A stretch of DNA of 64,000 bases from Pseudohongiella spirulinae (GTDB lineage: Bacteria; Pseudomonadota; Gammaproteobacteria; Pseudomonadales; Pseudohongiellaceae). Within the stretch, counting starts at the first letter, position 1, and each line of letters opens with the position of its first letter. Under the pieces are notes generated by a model, which ran no database searches, had not been told where the DNA came from, and saw only the letters and a program-made list of their open reading frames with translations. The translations under genes were made by a program, and so were the position numbers. The stretch is from the NCBI RefSeq assembly GCF_001444425.1, contig NZ_CP013189.1, positions 186,001 through 250,000 on the forward strand. The letters run 5' to 3'. This document shows positions 25,044-33,394 of this stretch, one piece after another.

Positions 25044-25475
25044 ATGAAATTGTGCTATGTTGCGATCCACGACTATGGTACCGGCTCTGCAGGTATAAAA
25101 GTCTTTGCTAGGTCAATAGATGAAGTAACGTCAGTATTGCGAGGACCCGAATGGAAAGTTTATGCCCCTGATGAAACTGGTCATCTTCGCCATCTGGAGC
25201 GGCTGCCTGAATCTGACATAGATGAAAGATCTCAACTCCTGCAAACTTTCATAGAAATAGGGCAGCAACACGTAAAAGGTAAAACTGCATTTATAGTCAG
25301 GGACAGGGCTGGTGAAGTGAGGCATGTGTGGGCAAGGTCTGTTGGTGAAATTCTAGATTCGTTCCCAAAATTGTTAATACTGTCCTCGGTGTCTTCAGAA
25401 ATCACTGGTTATTCGGATATCGACAAGCCTGATGGGTTTCTGCAAAGAAACGCCATCGACGGAAGCCAAACTTAA
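25044..25475 (+). CDS. Cassette 19: hypothetical protein
   Basis: 143 residues, no signal peptide or membrane helix. GGAGG at 25030-25034 precedes the ATG. Two segments, IKVFARSIDEVTSVL and VRHVWARSVGEILDSF, look like an internal duplication of a strand-helix unit. No family is recognised. Confidence 0.68.
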   Translation: MKLCYVAIHDYGTGSAGIKVFARSIDEVTSVLRGPEWKVYAPDETGHLRHLERLPESDIDERSQLLQTFIEIGQQHVKGKTAFIVRDRAGEVRHVWARSVGEILDSFPKLLILSSVSSEITGYSDIDKPDGFLQRNAIDGSQT

Positions 25476-25542
25476 TGGATTCAATCTTTGCTAATGGCTG
25501 CACAGAGGAAACGGCCACACACAATGCCATAAGCCGAAAGTC

Positions 25543-25659
25543 GCCTAACAAGCGCTTCCAGACTGACGCCAAAACCTACGCGTTTTTGTGTTGCTCGCTG
25601 CGCTTATACAATAACACAAAAACGCTACGGCTTTGGCCCAGCTGAAGCGGGCGTTAGGT
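25543..25659 (+). repeat. attC 19
   Basis: 117 bp. Inverse core GCCTAAC 25543-25549, core GTTAGGT 25653-25659. Confidence 0.92.
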
Positions 25660-25666
25660 GAAGTCA

Positions 25667-26383
25667 ATGCCAATATGCCGGCTATGTAAGAAGGAGAATC
25701 AGCTCCAAAAATCGCACATCATCCCCGAATTTCTTTGGAAGGGGCTTTATGATGAGTCAAACACATTCTTTGGTATTACTGGAACCGGCCCTTTCGGACA
25801 CAGAAAACTTCAGAAGGGACTGCGAGAGCCTTTGTTTTGCAGAGCGTGCGAGCAACATTTCAATGATGCTTTCGAAAAACCTTTCAATAAGCAGTGGATT
25901 AAAAATACTCAGATGCCTAAGGTTTGGGCGAACGATACGTTGATCTGGATGCAGTTTGACTATGCTACTTTCAAGCTTTTTCATTTGAGTATATTGTTTA
26001 GGGCTCATGTAAGCTCTTTGCCGGATTTCACAGTGGTCGACTTAGGTGCTCACGCTGAAAGAATTCGGAATATGCTAACTGAAGAAAATCCAGGTGAAGT
26101 TCACGAATATCCAATTTTTGGGTATGCCATCCTTCATCCAGAAACCAAGAGTCCGGTTCAGATCGTTTCTTCTGCGCAATTGTCCAGGATCGCGGGGACT
26201 CATTGCTATGCGATGATGTACGGTGGCGTGGAGTGGTACATTTGTGTGGCATCACATCGCTACAAAGAGTTCGAGAAGCTCGCACTACGCTCGGACGGGA
26301 CTATTCCACTAGGTCCCATACCCATGGACAAAGTTGGCAGTATACGAAGAACGGCAAAAATTTATGCTAGTAAGCGCACCTAA
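25667..26383 (+). CDS. Cassette 20: HNH-like zinc protein
   Basis: 238 residues from ATG 25667 (GTG 25658 is an in-frame alternative overlapping the attC core). ICRLCKKENQLQKSHIIPEF and LFCRACEQHFND give the CxxC..SHIIP..CxxCE treble clef of HNH-like proteins. A second part (HCYAMMYGGVEWYICVASH) is unassigned. Nuclease activity is inferred only. Confidence 0.72.
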   Translation: MPICRLCKKENQLQKSHIIPEFLWKGLYDESNTFFGITGTGPFGHRKLQKGLREPLFCRACEQHFNDAFEKPFNKQWIKNTQMPKVWANDTLIWMQFDYATFKLFHLSILFRAHVSSLPDFTVVDLGAHAERIRNMLTEENPGEVHEYPIFGYAILHPETKSPVQIVSSAQLSRIAGTHCYAMMYGGVEWYICVASHRYKEFEKLALRSDGTIPLGPIPMDKVGSIRRTAKIYASKRT

Positions 26384-26455
26384 CAAAGTGCATCAGTTCG
26401 CGCCTGTCGGCGCCGGACGCAACCTTCGGTCGCGCCGCTGTGCACGGCGTTAGGG
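26378..26455 (+). repeat. attC 20
   Basis: 78 bp. Inverse core ACCTAAC 26378-26384, core GTTAGGG 26449-26455. Confidence 0.92.
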
Positions 26456-26860
26456 TTCTGCACGTAGGTAATCGCCAGCCGTCATTGCGATTTCCGGGAA
26501 CATCTGGATCAGCTTTTTATCGCCCGTGATCAGTTTAAGGTCCAGCGATTTTGCCAGAGATACAAACTCGCAGTCATAGGCTGAACAGCCGCTCTCGGAT
26601 GCAAGGGCCAGGACATCCGTAGAGTTAACGGAGTATTCGTTTTCAGCAAGCTGTTGCTCCGCCTGCGATTGCATGGCGATAGCGGTGCTCAAATCAATAA
26701 CGCCTTTTCTGACATACAGTGCCAGTACGTTCCGGAATTCGCTTCGCCATAACAAAGGTGCAACCCAATTGGGATCTTTGTGCAGCAACGAGACTACATC
26801 ATCGGTTTGTGCAGTCGGCAGATACAGATATGCAATGGTGTTGGTGTCCGCTACAATCAT
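26450..26860 (-). CDS. Cassette 21: PIN-domain toxin (VapC/FitB type)
   Basis: 136 residues. IVADTNTIAYLYL, WRSEFRNVLAL, STDVLALASESGCSAYDCEFVSLA and LITGDKKL give the acidic PIN RNase site. It is read against the array, after its antitoxin, with an ATGA overlap at 26857. Its TAA stop is formed by the TTA of the attC 20 core. Confidence 0.88.
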   Translation of the reverse strand: MIVADTNTIAYLYLPTAQTDDVVSLLHKDPNWVAPLLWRSEFRNVLALYVRKGVIDLSTAIAMQSQAEQQLAENEYSVNSTDVLALASESGCSAYDCEFVSLAKSLDLKLITGDKKLIQMFPEIAMTAGDYLRAEP

Positions 26861-27096
26861 TCTCTGCCCTGATTTTTGGCTGCTGTGATTTCGTCAGTAT
26901 CCAGTCTGACTGCCACGCGGCGGCGCAGCTCGCCTGCTCTATTGGCAAGTTCAGCTGCAGAGAGCCGAGTTGGTTTATATGTCTTTTCCAGGCAATGAAT
27001 CAGCTCGCTATTTACGCTTCTGTGGTGCGCATTGGCTGCCTGCTTCAGTTGCTCGTAAAGATCATCGGGTATGTTTTTAAAAGTGACGGTGGCCAT
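26857..27096 (-). CDS. Cassette 21: FitA/VapB-type ribbon-helix-helix antitoxin
   Basis: 79 residues from ATG 27096. ATVTFKNIPDDLYEQLKQAA and HHRSVNSELIHCLE form an Arc-like ribbon-helix-helix DNA-binding domain as in FitA. The C-terminus (LDTDEITAAKNQG) would bind the PIN toxin. It is first in a reverse-oriented operon, so it must have its own promoter in 27097-27161. Confidence 0.87.
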   Translation of the reverse strand: MATVTFKNIPDDLYEQLKQAANAHHRSVNSELIHCLEKTYKPTRLSAAELANRAGELRRRVAVRLDTDEITAAKNQGRE

Positions 27097-27161
27097 GTTC
27101 AAGTCTCATGCGGTTCCAAAACGGTTCCATTATGGTTATGATGTGTGTGCTTGTCAACACA

Positions 27162-27219
27162 CCCTAACCATCAATTGCACGCGACCAGCTGCGCTGGCGC
27201 GTGAATACGGGCGTTATAT
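27162..27219 (+). repeat. attC 21
   Basis: 58 bp. Inverse core CCCTAAC 27162-27168, core GTTATAT 27213-27219; short type. Confidence 0.9.
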
Positions 27220-27256
27220 GATCCCGGTAGATCGCATAATTTAGAGACAATCGAAC

Positions 27257-29584
27257 ATGGAACCTGTTTACCTCGATTTTCATATCCATACATCAGCGAA
27301 TCCAGAAAGCCCAAATGAGCAGTATGATCTTGACGCTCTTATCACGGGGGTTGAAAGCATTTCAGAGGGCTCGCCGTTTCTAATTTCAATCACAGATCAC
27401 AATTTTGTGAATAAATCTGTTTATCTGAGAGCAGCCAAAAAAATTGAAAATTTGCTATTAGGCGTGGAATTGCATATTAGAAATTACGATGAATGCAGAC
27501 CTTATCATTGCCATATAATTTTCAATGTTCCAAACATAAGTGAAGCTGTGATTGATGACATTAATGCAAAATTAGACGAGCTATACCCCAGAAAGAGAGT
27601 TGGAAACAACGACAAGATCCCGCACTTAGAAACAATAATGAATTGTTTTGACGAGTATGAGTTTCTGCTGCTTCCGCATGGAGGTCAAAATCATTCAACT
27701 TTCGATAAATCAATTCCAGAAGGGGTTGAATTTGATCGAACACTCGAGCGAAGTATCTACTACAATCATTTTGATGGGTTTACAGCAAGAGGGACCAATG
27801 GGCTAGAAAGAACTCATGATTACTTTGAGCGACTGGGCATTAAGGAGTTTGTTAACCTAGTAACAGCAACTGACAACTATACGCCTGAAACATACCCAGA
27901 CTGCAAATCAGGGCGAGAGGCAACTGACTTTATACCCACGTGGATGCTTGCATCACCAACCTTCAATGGTTTGCGCTTATCCCTTTCGGAGTCATCACGT
28001 CTCGTGTATGGCGAAAAGCCAGATTCATGGACAGAGTTTATACAGTCTGCTTCATTGCATAACGATAATATCCATATTGACGTGACCTTTACGCCCGGGC
28101 TAAACGTAGTTATTGGAGGATCTTCTAGTGGAAAATCATTGTTGGTTGACGCCGTGTACCACATCATTTCAGGAGATATAGAGCAGAGCCAATATATTGA
28201 GACGCCGTATAAAATTGAAGATTTAATAGTTGAGAATCCATCAGGTCAAATTCCTCATTATTTCAATCAGAATTACATAATGAAAATATGCGACCTAAAA
28301 GACCGAAATAATACTATTGAAGACATTTCTATACTGAAGAAGGTATTTCCACCTGATACTGTCGAAAGGCAAAAAATAACTAATGCACTACGAAATTTGA
28401 GAGCAGCACTAAGCCGACTGGTTCAATCGATTGAAGAGATCGAATTGCTTCAAAAGTCATTAAGCAGAATTCCTAACCTGGCAACACTTATTGTGACTGA
28501 AGCGATCCAAGATAACGCTATTCGAAAATTGATCCCTCGAGAAAAGGATATTCAATCAATTTTCTACTCAGAAGCAGACTATGAACAGCACACCGAAACT
28601 CTTGATGAGATTGAAATATTTCTGAGCAAGAATCCGCTAATTCAGCATAATCCAAACCTTATCGTCGAGTTAAAGCAAGAACTAATAGAGGCCATCAATG
28701 CCTCCAGCTTGGAGCAATTGGTACGTGAGATCATAGAGAATGAAAAGGTAAAACTAGATGAAGTTCAGATTCGTGAAAATCAACAAGTTATCTCTAGAAG
28801 GGAAGAGTTCCAAAACTTATTAGACTGCATCAAGAAATACTTAAAGTTCCATAAAATGTTCTACGAATCGCTAGAAGTTATCTCAAGCTTTTCGATAACC
28901 ATTCCTACAAAACCCATTGTTTCCATGGGGCACTCTTTATCTATCAATAATACGTTTGAACTTACAAAAGAGAAATTCTTAGAAGTCATAAATGAAGCGT
29001 TTCGGCAAGGAGACAAAATAGCATCCTTTGAGGCTATCAGACCAGAGTTACTTTTTAAGGACCGCTTTCGAAAGAGGGATCCAGTTATAAACACGTATCA
29101 GGAGTTTGAAACATATGTAAATGGCAGATTCGCGGAGCTGAATAAGAAGACATACAAAATCATTACAAATGACGGGCGCGAATTTGATCAATTGAGTGCG
29201 GGATGGAAAACATCTGTCATCTTAGATCTCGTCCTTGGTTGGGATTCTGACAGAGCGCCGCTGATAATCGATCAACCTGAAGACAATCTGGCAACCAGTT
29301 ACATAAACAAGGGATTATTGAAAGCTATAAAGGAATGTAAAGCGAAGAAGCAGATAATTTTGGTTTCCCACAATGCAACTATTCCAATGCTTGGTGATGC
29401 GCAAAATATCATTTTGTGCATGAACGAAAACAATAAGATTAGAATCGCTTCCAATCCTCTGGAGGGAGAAATTCACGGTAAAAATGTGGTTGGCTTAATT
29501 GCTGAAGTAACCGACGGCGGAAAATCATCTATTAAGAAGAGAGTTAAAAAATACAACCTAAAAGACTTCAGAGGTGAATCATGA
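27257..29584 (+). CDS. Cassette 22, gene 1: PHP-domain SMC/ABC-type ATPase (TrlF-like)
   Basis: 775 residues. The N-terminal PHP domain has metal ligands in LDFHIHTS (His9, His11), SITDHNF (Asp47, His48), GVELH (Glu71), LLPHGG (His141) and TATDNY (Asp206). An ABC/SMC-type ATPase follows: Walker A IGGSSSGKSLL (287-294), a coiled region (about 370-560), signature-like QLSAGWKTS, Walker B PLIIDQPEDNL (about 668-678) and switch VSHN. PHP plus SMC proteins are nucleic-acid enzymes often in defence islands. The stop overlaps the next start (ATGA). Confidence 0.85.
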   Translation: MEPVYLDFHIHTSANPESPNEQYDLDALITGVESISEGSPFLISITDHNFVNKSVYLRAAKKIENLLLGVELHIRNYDECRPYHCHIIFNVPNISEAVIDDINAKLDELYPRKRVGNNDKIPHLETIMNCFDEYEFLLLPHGGQNHSTFDKSIPEGVEFDRTLERSIYYNHFDGFTARGTNGLERTHDYFERLGIKEFVNLVTATDNYTPETYPDCKSGREATDFIPTWMLASPTFNGLRLSLSESSRLVYGEKPDSWTEFIQSASLHNDNIHIDVTFTPGLNVVIGGSSSGKSLLVDAVYHIISGDIEQSQYIETPYKIEDLIVENPSGQIPHYFNQNYIMKICDLKDRNNTIEDISILKKVFPPDTVERQKITNALRNLRAALSRLVQSIEEIELLQKSLSRIPNLATLIVTEAIQDNAIRKLIPREKDIQSIFYSEADYEQHTETLDEIEIFLSKNPLIQHNPNLIVELKQELIEAINASSLEQLVREIIENEKVKLDEVQIRENQQVISRREEFQNLLDCIKKYLKFHKMFYESLEVISSFSITIPTKPIVSMGHSLSINNTFELTKEKFLEVINEAFRQGDKIASFEAIRPELLFKDRFRKRDPVINTYQEFETYVNGRFAELNKKTYKIITNDGREFDQLSAGWKTSVILDLVLGWDSDRAPLIIDQPEDNLATSYINKGLLKAIKECKAKKQIILVSHNATIPMLGDAQNIILCMNENNKIRIASNPLEGEIHGKNVVGLIAEVTDGGKSSIKKRVKKYNLKDFRGES

Positions 29585-29826
29585 AATTATCGTTTATGAA
29601 GAATGAAGAATTAGAGGTTTCCGTCTCCCAAAAACATGGAGACAAGCAAAAAGCATTCAATTATGTCGATATGATCAAATGTCTAATTGAGGAAAAAAAG
29701 CTAGATGAGCCTGAATTAATAGGCGATTTCTCTGATTCCGAGAGATCGAGCATATCATCGATGATCAGTCACATTAATCAAGAAGTATCTGATTTTTATG
29801 CTGAAGAAGATGATGAAGAAACTTGA
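29581..29826 (+). CDS. Cassette 22, gene 2: small acidic partner of the PHP-ATPase
   Basis: 81 residues, start overlapping the ATPase stop (ATGA at 29581-29584). It is strongly acidic at the end (YAEEDDEET) and probably helical (FNYVDMIKCLIEEKK, ERSSISSMISHINQEV). No family is recognised. The tight coupling points to a complex with, or regulation of, the PHP-ATPase. Confidence 0.72.
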   Translation: MKLSFMKNEELEVSVSQKHGDKQKAFNYVDMIKCLIEEKKLDEPELIGDFSDSERSSISSMISHINQEVSDFYAEEDDEET

Positions 29827-29859
29827 CGCGCCATTGTTAATTCATGACAGCAATGTGCC

Positions 29860-29916
29860 ATATAACAAACGCCTTCAAAGTGACGCGCAAGCGCGCACCT
29901 GAGGCGAGCGTTAGCG
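29860..29916 (+). repeat. attC 22
   Basis: 57 bp. Inverse core ATATAAC 29860-29866, core GTTAGCG 29910-29916. Same family as attC 6. Confidence 0.9.
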
Positions 29917-29938
29917 AACCAGCTTCGAGGGGTATCGT

Positions 29939-30739
29939 GTGAAATTGAACTTCAACAGTTGGATGCAAGATGCTGATCGGTGCATTAATAGCGCCATCGC
30001 AGAGTGCTTCAATTCCGGTCAAATTGGCGGGTGGCAAGAAAATCACATTACCACTGAAATCCTTAAAGGCCTTGTGGGTATTGGGGTCGAATTTGAGTGG
30101 GAACAATATGCACAGCGCATAAAGTGGGAGGCGTACAAGTTAGCTGGAAACTTGGAGCACTCAAACGGCGATATAGGGCTGCTGGTTAATGTAAGGTTGT
30201 CCGGCGAAACGTTCGTGAAAGGGGTGGCTTTCTATGAAGCCAAAAAGCAGTATTTTGATCCAGCGGGCAAGGCAATCGGATTCAAGTCTATAAACGTAGA
30301 CCAGCTATCTAGGATAAGAGATGCAACTCATGCGAGTAGTGTCCTGTTCTACGATGTAGATATATCTGAAAGTCGTGCGTGTGCAACATCCGTCCAAGCA
30401 GTATTCGTACATGAGCTCGCGAAAGGTGATCTACTAAAGTTTTCATGCCGATTGGTAACGCACTATGGCTGCTTCTGGGTTTATTCTCTTGGGCAAAATT
30501 TTAGAGGTTTTGGTCTGGATCACAGTGAAGAGGCGGTGAAAGCTCTTGAAGAGTATGCCGCCTCCAAATATGCTCCGTCAGTTCTTTTAAACGTGGGGGT
30601 AGGCATGACCAGCATTCTTGAGCCAGTTCTTGATGGCTTCTGTGCCTCACTAGACAATTATGAACAGGTTCTTGCAAAGCAAACTGAGTCGCCCGATCCC
30701 GAAGAACCTGGCCATTTAGATGATTCATATGATCGCTAA
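29939..30739 (+). CDS. Cassette 23: PD-(D/E)XK nuclease-like protein
   Basis: 266 residues from GTG 29939. SNGDIGLLVNV (Asp78) and VAFYEAKKQYF (Glu100, Lys102) form a D..ExK active site, with Glu40 in the preceding helix as a likely first acid. SSVLFYDVDIS and VQAVFVHELAKG are later core strands. This looks like a Type II restriction-like nuclease without a methylase partner. The stop lies in the attC inverse core. Confidence 0.65.
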   Translation: MKLNFNSWMQDADRCINSAIAECFNSGQIGGWQENHITTEILKGLVGIGVEFEWEQYAQRIKWEAYKLAGNLEHSNGDIGLLVNVRLSGETFVKGVAFYEAKKQYFDPAGKAIGFKSINVDQLSRIRDATHASSVLFYDVDISESRACATSVQAVFVHELAKGDLLKFSCRLVTHYGCFWVYSLGQNFRGFGLDHSEEAVKALEEYAASKYAPSVLLNVGVGMTSILEPVLDGFCASLDNYEQVLAKQTESPDPEEPGHLDDSYDR

Positions 30740-30817
30740 CAAAGCCAATCACAGCGACAGCTTTTCCGTTGCGGCTTCGCCTCCACTACAAAGCCGCGCG
30801 TGTTGGCGGCGTTAGTG
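30734..30817 (+). repeat. attC 23
   Basis: 84 bp. Inverse core CGCTAAC 30734-30740, core GTTAGTG 30811-30817. Same family as attC 57. Confidence 0.9.
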
Positions 30818-30821
30818 CTCG

Positions 30822-31094
30822 TCAGGGTCGGCGGCTTTCTTCCACGTCGTCAGAGAGCCAGACCTTGATCAGCGACTGGTAAGGCATATCTCGCTTGTTC
30901 GCCTCAATCTTGATCCGATCCAAAAGTGATTCAGGCAATCTAAGAGAAATAGTTTTGGTGGAAGGTTTCAGATTCGGAAACTGCGCACGTTTGGCCTGGT
31001 TCCAGTCAACGTACTCTGTCGAGTCGTGGCTTTCCCAGAAAGCACGCTCTTCGGCTTCACTTTTGAACTCTGGCGTTTTTTTAGCTTTGCTCAT
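30822..31094 (-). CDS. brnA: Cassette 24: BrnA-family antitoxin
   Basis: 90 residues. TKTISLRLPESLLDRIKIEANKR is a CopG/Arc-type ribbon-helix-helix, with the N-terminal FWESHDSTEYVDW typical of BrnA. It is the second gene of a reverse-oriented operon and overlaps brnT by 14 bases. 84 of 90 residues match the copy at 55505. Confidence 0.9.
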   Translation of the reverse strand: MSKAKKTPEFKSEAEERAFWESHDSTEYVDWNQAKRAQFPNLKPSTKTISLRLPESLLDRIKIEANKRDMPYQSLIKVWLSDDVEESRRP

Positions 31095-31380
31095 AAATCT
31101 TCCGCTCCTTACGGTGCATATTACGGGCGGAAATCACTCGGATCAGGCTCCCAGCACCTCGCAAGGTAAATGTAATGTGCAGCTGCCGTCGGTCATCCGT
31201 TACGCCCAACGCATGGTATCGAGTCTCATCTTGGCTATGCCTGTGGTCCGGCATAATCAGAAGAGGCTGGTTGAAAAACACCTGTTCTGCCTTCGACTGG
31301 CGCACGGCATGCTTATCCCTACTTTTCCGAGCATTGCCGTCATCCCAATCGAACCCGATAATTTGCGTCCAGTCAACCAT
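31081..31380 (-). CDS. brnT: Cassette 24: BrnT-family ribonuclease toxin
   Basis: 99 residues. IIGFDWDDGNARKSRDKHAV, AEQVFFNQPLLI, RYHALGVTDDRRQLHITFTLR and RVISARNMHRKERK match the RelE-like BrnT toxin. The toxin precedes the antitoxin, as usual for brnTA, and BrnA would repress the promoter. Confidence 0.92.
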   Translation of the reverse strand: MVDWTQIIGFDWDDGNARKSRDKHAVRQSKAEQVFFNQPLLIMPDHRHSQDETRYHALGVTDDRRQLHITFTLRGAGSLIRVISARNMHRKERKIYEQS

Positions 31381-31418
31381 GGTTGTATATTACCAGCATA
31401 TACATAATCTGCAAGCCG

Positions 31419-31509
31419 CACTAACAATAAATTGCAGTTCGTTCCGGCCCTGCCGGGCCTACACCGGACGTAACCTGGCGGCCACGCCGCTGAATAAAGA
31501 GCGTTAGGG
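31419..31509 (+). repeat. attC 24
   Basis: 91 bp. Inverse core CACTAAC 31419-31425, core GTTAGGG 31503-31509. Same family as attC 41 and 54. Confidence 0.9.
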
Positions 31510-31776
31510 CTCGTCATAGTGACCACCTAGAGCGAAGATATAGATTGATGATTCATCGAACCGATACACAATCCTATCCTTCTGGGATATGCGTCTGGAC
31601 CAAAAACCGGTCAGGTTATGCTTCAACGGTTCAGGTTTGCCCAATCCAACAGCGGGGTTGTCGCAGCGAATGAGCTCTTTAATTATTTTGCGAGTCGCAT
31701 CGTGCAGCTTTTTGTCCTTTTGGCGCATGGCTTCATACGCCTCCCAGGTCTTGCCCTCAAATACCAGTGATCTCAT
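31504..31776 (-). CDS. yoeB: Cassette 25: YoeB-family ribosome-dependent RNase toxin
   Basis: 90 residues from ATG 31776. MRSLVFEGKTWEAYEAMRQ, HDATRKIIKELIRCDNPAVG and GFWSRRISQKDRIVYRFDE match YoeB/Txe, including the catalytic Glu, Arg and terminal His (LGGHYDE). It overlaps the end of yefM by 20 bases. The TAA stop is formed by the attC 24 core. Confidence 0.93.
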   Translation of the reverse strand: MRSLVFEGKTWEAYEAMRQKDKKLHDATRKIIKELIRCDNPAVGLGKPEPLKHNLTGFWSRRISQKDRIVYRFDESSIYIFALGGHYDEP

Positions 31777-32029
31777 CCATTTGCTCTTTGGTAGGCGTGT
31801 ATCCATTACGCTCAGCATGGGTTTTGGCCGACTCGGCCAGTTGCCGCATCAAGCTACTGTTTTGCAGCACATACAATGTTTCCTGTTCGCGCTCCCAGTC
31901 TTCAGCACTCATCACCACAAAGTCTTGCCCCGATCGACGAGAGACCCTGAGCGGCTCATGTCTACTAACACTTTGTTCTACAAGCTTTTTCAGGTTATCC
32001 CTGAACTTATTTACACTTACTGTTTCCAT
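31757..32029 (-). CDS. yefM: Cassette 25: YefM/Phd-family antitoxin
   Basis: 90 residues from ATG 32029. VSVNKFRDNLKKLVEQ, PLRVSRRSGQDFVVMSAEDWE and TLYVLQNSSLMRQL are typical YefM. A palindrome, TGTACGG-GAATG-CCGTACA, at 32046-32064 just upstream is the likely operator. It is transcribed against the array. Confidence 0.92.
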   Translation of the reverse strand: METVSVNKFRDNLKKLVEQSVSRHEPLRVSRRSGQDFVVMSAEDWEREQETLYVLQNSSLMRQLAESAKTHAERNGYTPTKEQMDEITGI

Positions 32030-32045
32030 CGCAACCACCAATATA

Positions 32046-32064
32046 TGTACGGGAATGCCGTACA
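32046..32064 (-). promoter_or_regulatory. Likely YefM operator palindrome
   Basis: TGTACGG and CCGTACA flank a 5-base centre, 17 bases upstream of the yefM start. YefM of E. coli recognises TGTACA-type palindromes, so autoregulation is likely. Confidence 0.6.
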
Positions 32065-32079
32065 AGTATACTCTAGCTG

Positions 32080-32142
32080 CCCTAACAATCACAAGCAATC
32101 GGACGCCAGCGAAGCTGGCGCCGTTGTTGATGGGCGTTAAGC
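32080..32142 (+). repeat. attC 25
   Basis: 63 bp. Inverse core CCCTAAC 32080-32086, core GTTAAGC 32136-32142. Same family as attC 32 and 43. Confidence 0.9.
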
Positions 32143-32168
32143 GGTAATCAGCCTACGGAAAACTAAAC

Positions 32169-32771
32169 ATGGATCTGACACTGTTTTTGTTGCTCTCTTT
32201 CGGCCTGATCATCATTCCAGGGCCTAATGTGATTGTCATCGTCACAACCAGTATTGTGCATGGCAAGGTCCGCGGGCTTCAGACTGTCTCCGGCACAAGT
32301 GCCGCTATGATCGTACAGCTGCTGGTTGCTGCCATAGGTACGACCTGGTTCGTCACTGCCGTTAGCGAAGGTCTGAAATGGCTCAAGTGGTTGGGCGTAG
32401 CCTATCTGCTCTATTTGGGTTACAAACAAATACGAGCCTCGATGAGCGGCATAACACTGAGTTCTCCCAGTGCAGTGGGTTCGTTTCAGCGGGGTTTCTG
32501 GGTTTCACTGACAAACCCCAAAACCATTCTGTTCTTTGGTGCGTTCCTGCCGCAATTCGTCTCAGCTCAACAGTCTTATCTGGCGCAAGTTGCCGTGCTG
32601 TCGGGTATATTCTGGTTAATGGCCGTGGCGCTCGATTCGCTTTATGCTTTGTTCAGTAGCAAAATTGCCAGCAAGCTCAAGGTCGCGCCGGACAATCGGT
32701 TTGTGGGTATCTTCAGTGGTAGTTTGTTTATTGGGGCCGGTGCTGCATTGGCGGCGGTGGGCCGTGAATAA
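32169..32771 (+). CDS. Cassette 26: LysE/RhtB-family exporter, duplicate of cassette 3
   Basis: 200 residues, differing from the cassette 3 product at three positions (Met to Lys near residue 73; Ala to Val and Gly to Asp near residue 172). All family motifs are retained (IIIPGPNVIVIV, SLTNPKTILFFG). Both copies appear intact. The substrate is unknown. Confidence 0.9.
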   Translation: MDLTLFLLLSFGLIIIPGPNVIVIVTTSIVHGKVRGLQTVSGTSAAMIVQLLVAAIGTTWFVTAVSEGLKWLKWLGVAYLLYLGYKQIRASMSGITLSSPSAVGSFQRGFWVSLTNPKTILFFGAFLPQFVSAQQSYLAQVAVLSGIFWLMAVALDSLYALFSSKIASKLKVAPDNRFVGIFSGSLFIGAGAALAAVGRE

Positions 32772-32777
32772 CCAAGC

Positions 32778-32855
32778 GCTTAACAAAGCGCATCAATTCG
32801 CGCCTTCGGCGCTCGGATGGCAGCTGCGCTGCCACCGTTGTGCGCGGCGTTAGGC
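32778..32855 (+). repeat. attC 26
   Basis: 78 bp. Inverse core GCTTAAC 32778-32784, core GTTAGGC 32849-32855. Identical to attC 3 up to the cut point. Confidence 0.92.
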
Positions 32856-32865
32856 GGCGCCAGCG

Positions 32866-33387
32866 ATGAGCAGAGAGAATGCGTCATTCCATCAACTAGG
32901 AGTATTTGTTTACTCCTTTCAGCTGGTTGAGCGGGAGATCGAGGACATCATCGTACTGTTGATGAATACCGACACAGAGATGGTAGCTATCTTAATGAGC
33001 GAACTCGACTTGAGTGAGAAGCTTAAAACAGTAGACGTCTTGCTCGCTAGATTTATCGACCTTCGACGAGGTATTTCCGAAGGGTATAAGGCTGAATTTC
33101 ACAAGCTAGTATCACGGATTCTAAAGCTCTGTGAACGACGAAACGATCTCGTTCACTCGAAGTACGATACTTGGCAGAATATTGATGGAAAGCTTGGACT
33201 GCTCCGCCAAAACTCTAAACTCCGCGCAAGTAAAGGACTGAGAGAAGAATTAGAAGAAGAGCTGCTTCCAGAAGCCTTTGATGGGGATGTACAGAGTATC
33301 TCAGACTGCCTTCAGGAATTAGAAAAATACAGACAAAGAATTCTTGGTTGGCATTACGACACTGATGACGCAGATCAAAGGGGCTAA
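32866..33387 (+). CDS. Cassette 27, gene 1: HEPN-like protein with RxxxxH motif
   Basis: 173 residues, helical. LKLCERRNDLVHSKYDTW contains Arg92 and His97 in the Rx4H arrangement of HEPN RNases. Upstream helices (FVYSFQLVEREIEDIIVLL, LSEKLKTVDVLLARFI) fit the four-helix bundle. The C-terminus is acidic (EELEEELLPEAFDGD). A second helical gene starts 7 bases after its stop. Confidence 0.65.
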   Translation: MSRENASFHQLGVFVYSFQLVEREIEDIIVLLMNTDTEMVAILMSELDLSEKLKTVDVLLARFIDLRRGISEGYKAEFHKLVSRILKLCERRNDLVHSKYDTWQNIDGKLGLLRQNSKLRASKGLREELEEELLPEAFDGDVQSISDCLQELEKYRQRILGWHYDTDDADQRG

Positions 33388-33394
33388 GATTACC

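Noticed and set aside
32137..32849. Second LysE copy as an assembly artefact
   Set aside because: Five scattered base differences and different flanks on both sides, with breakpoints at attC cut sites, fit a real duplication; long reads would settle it.
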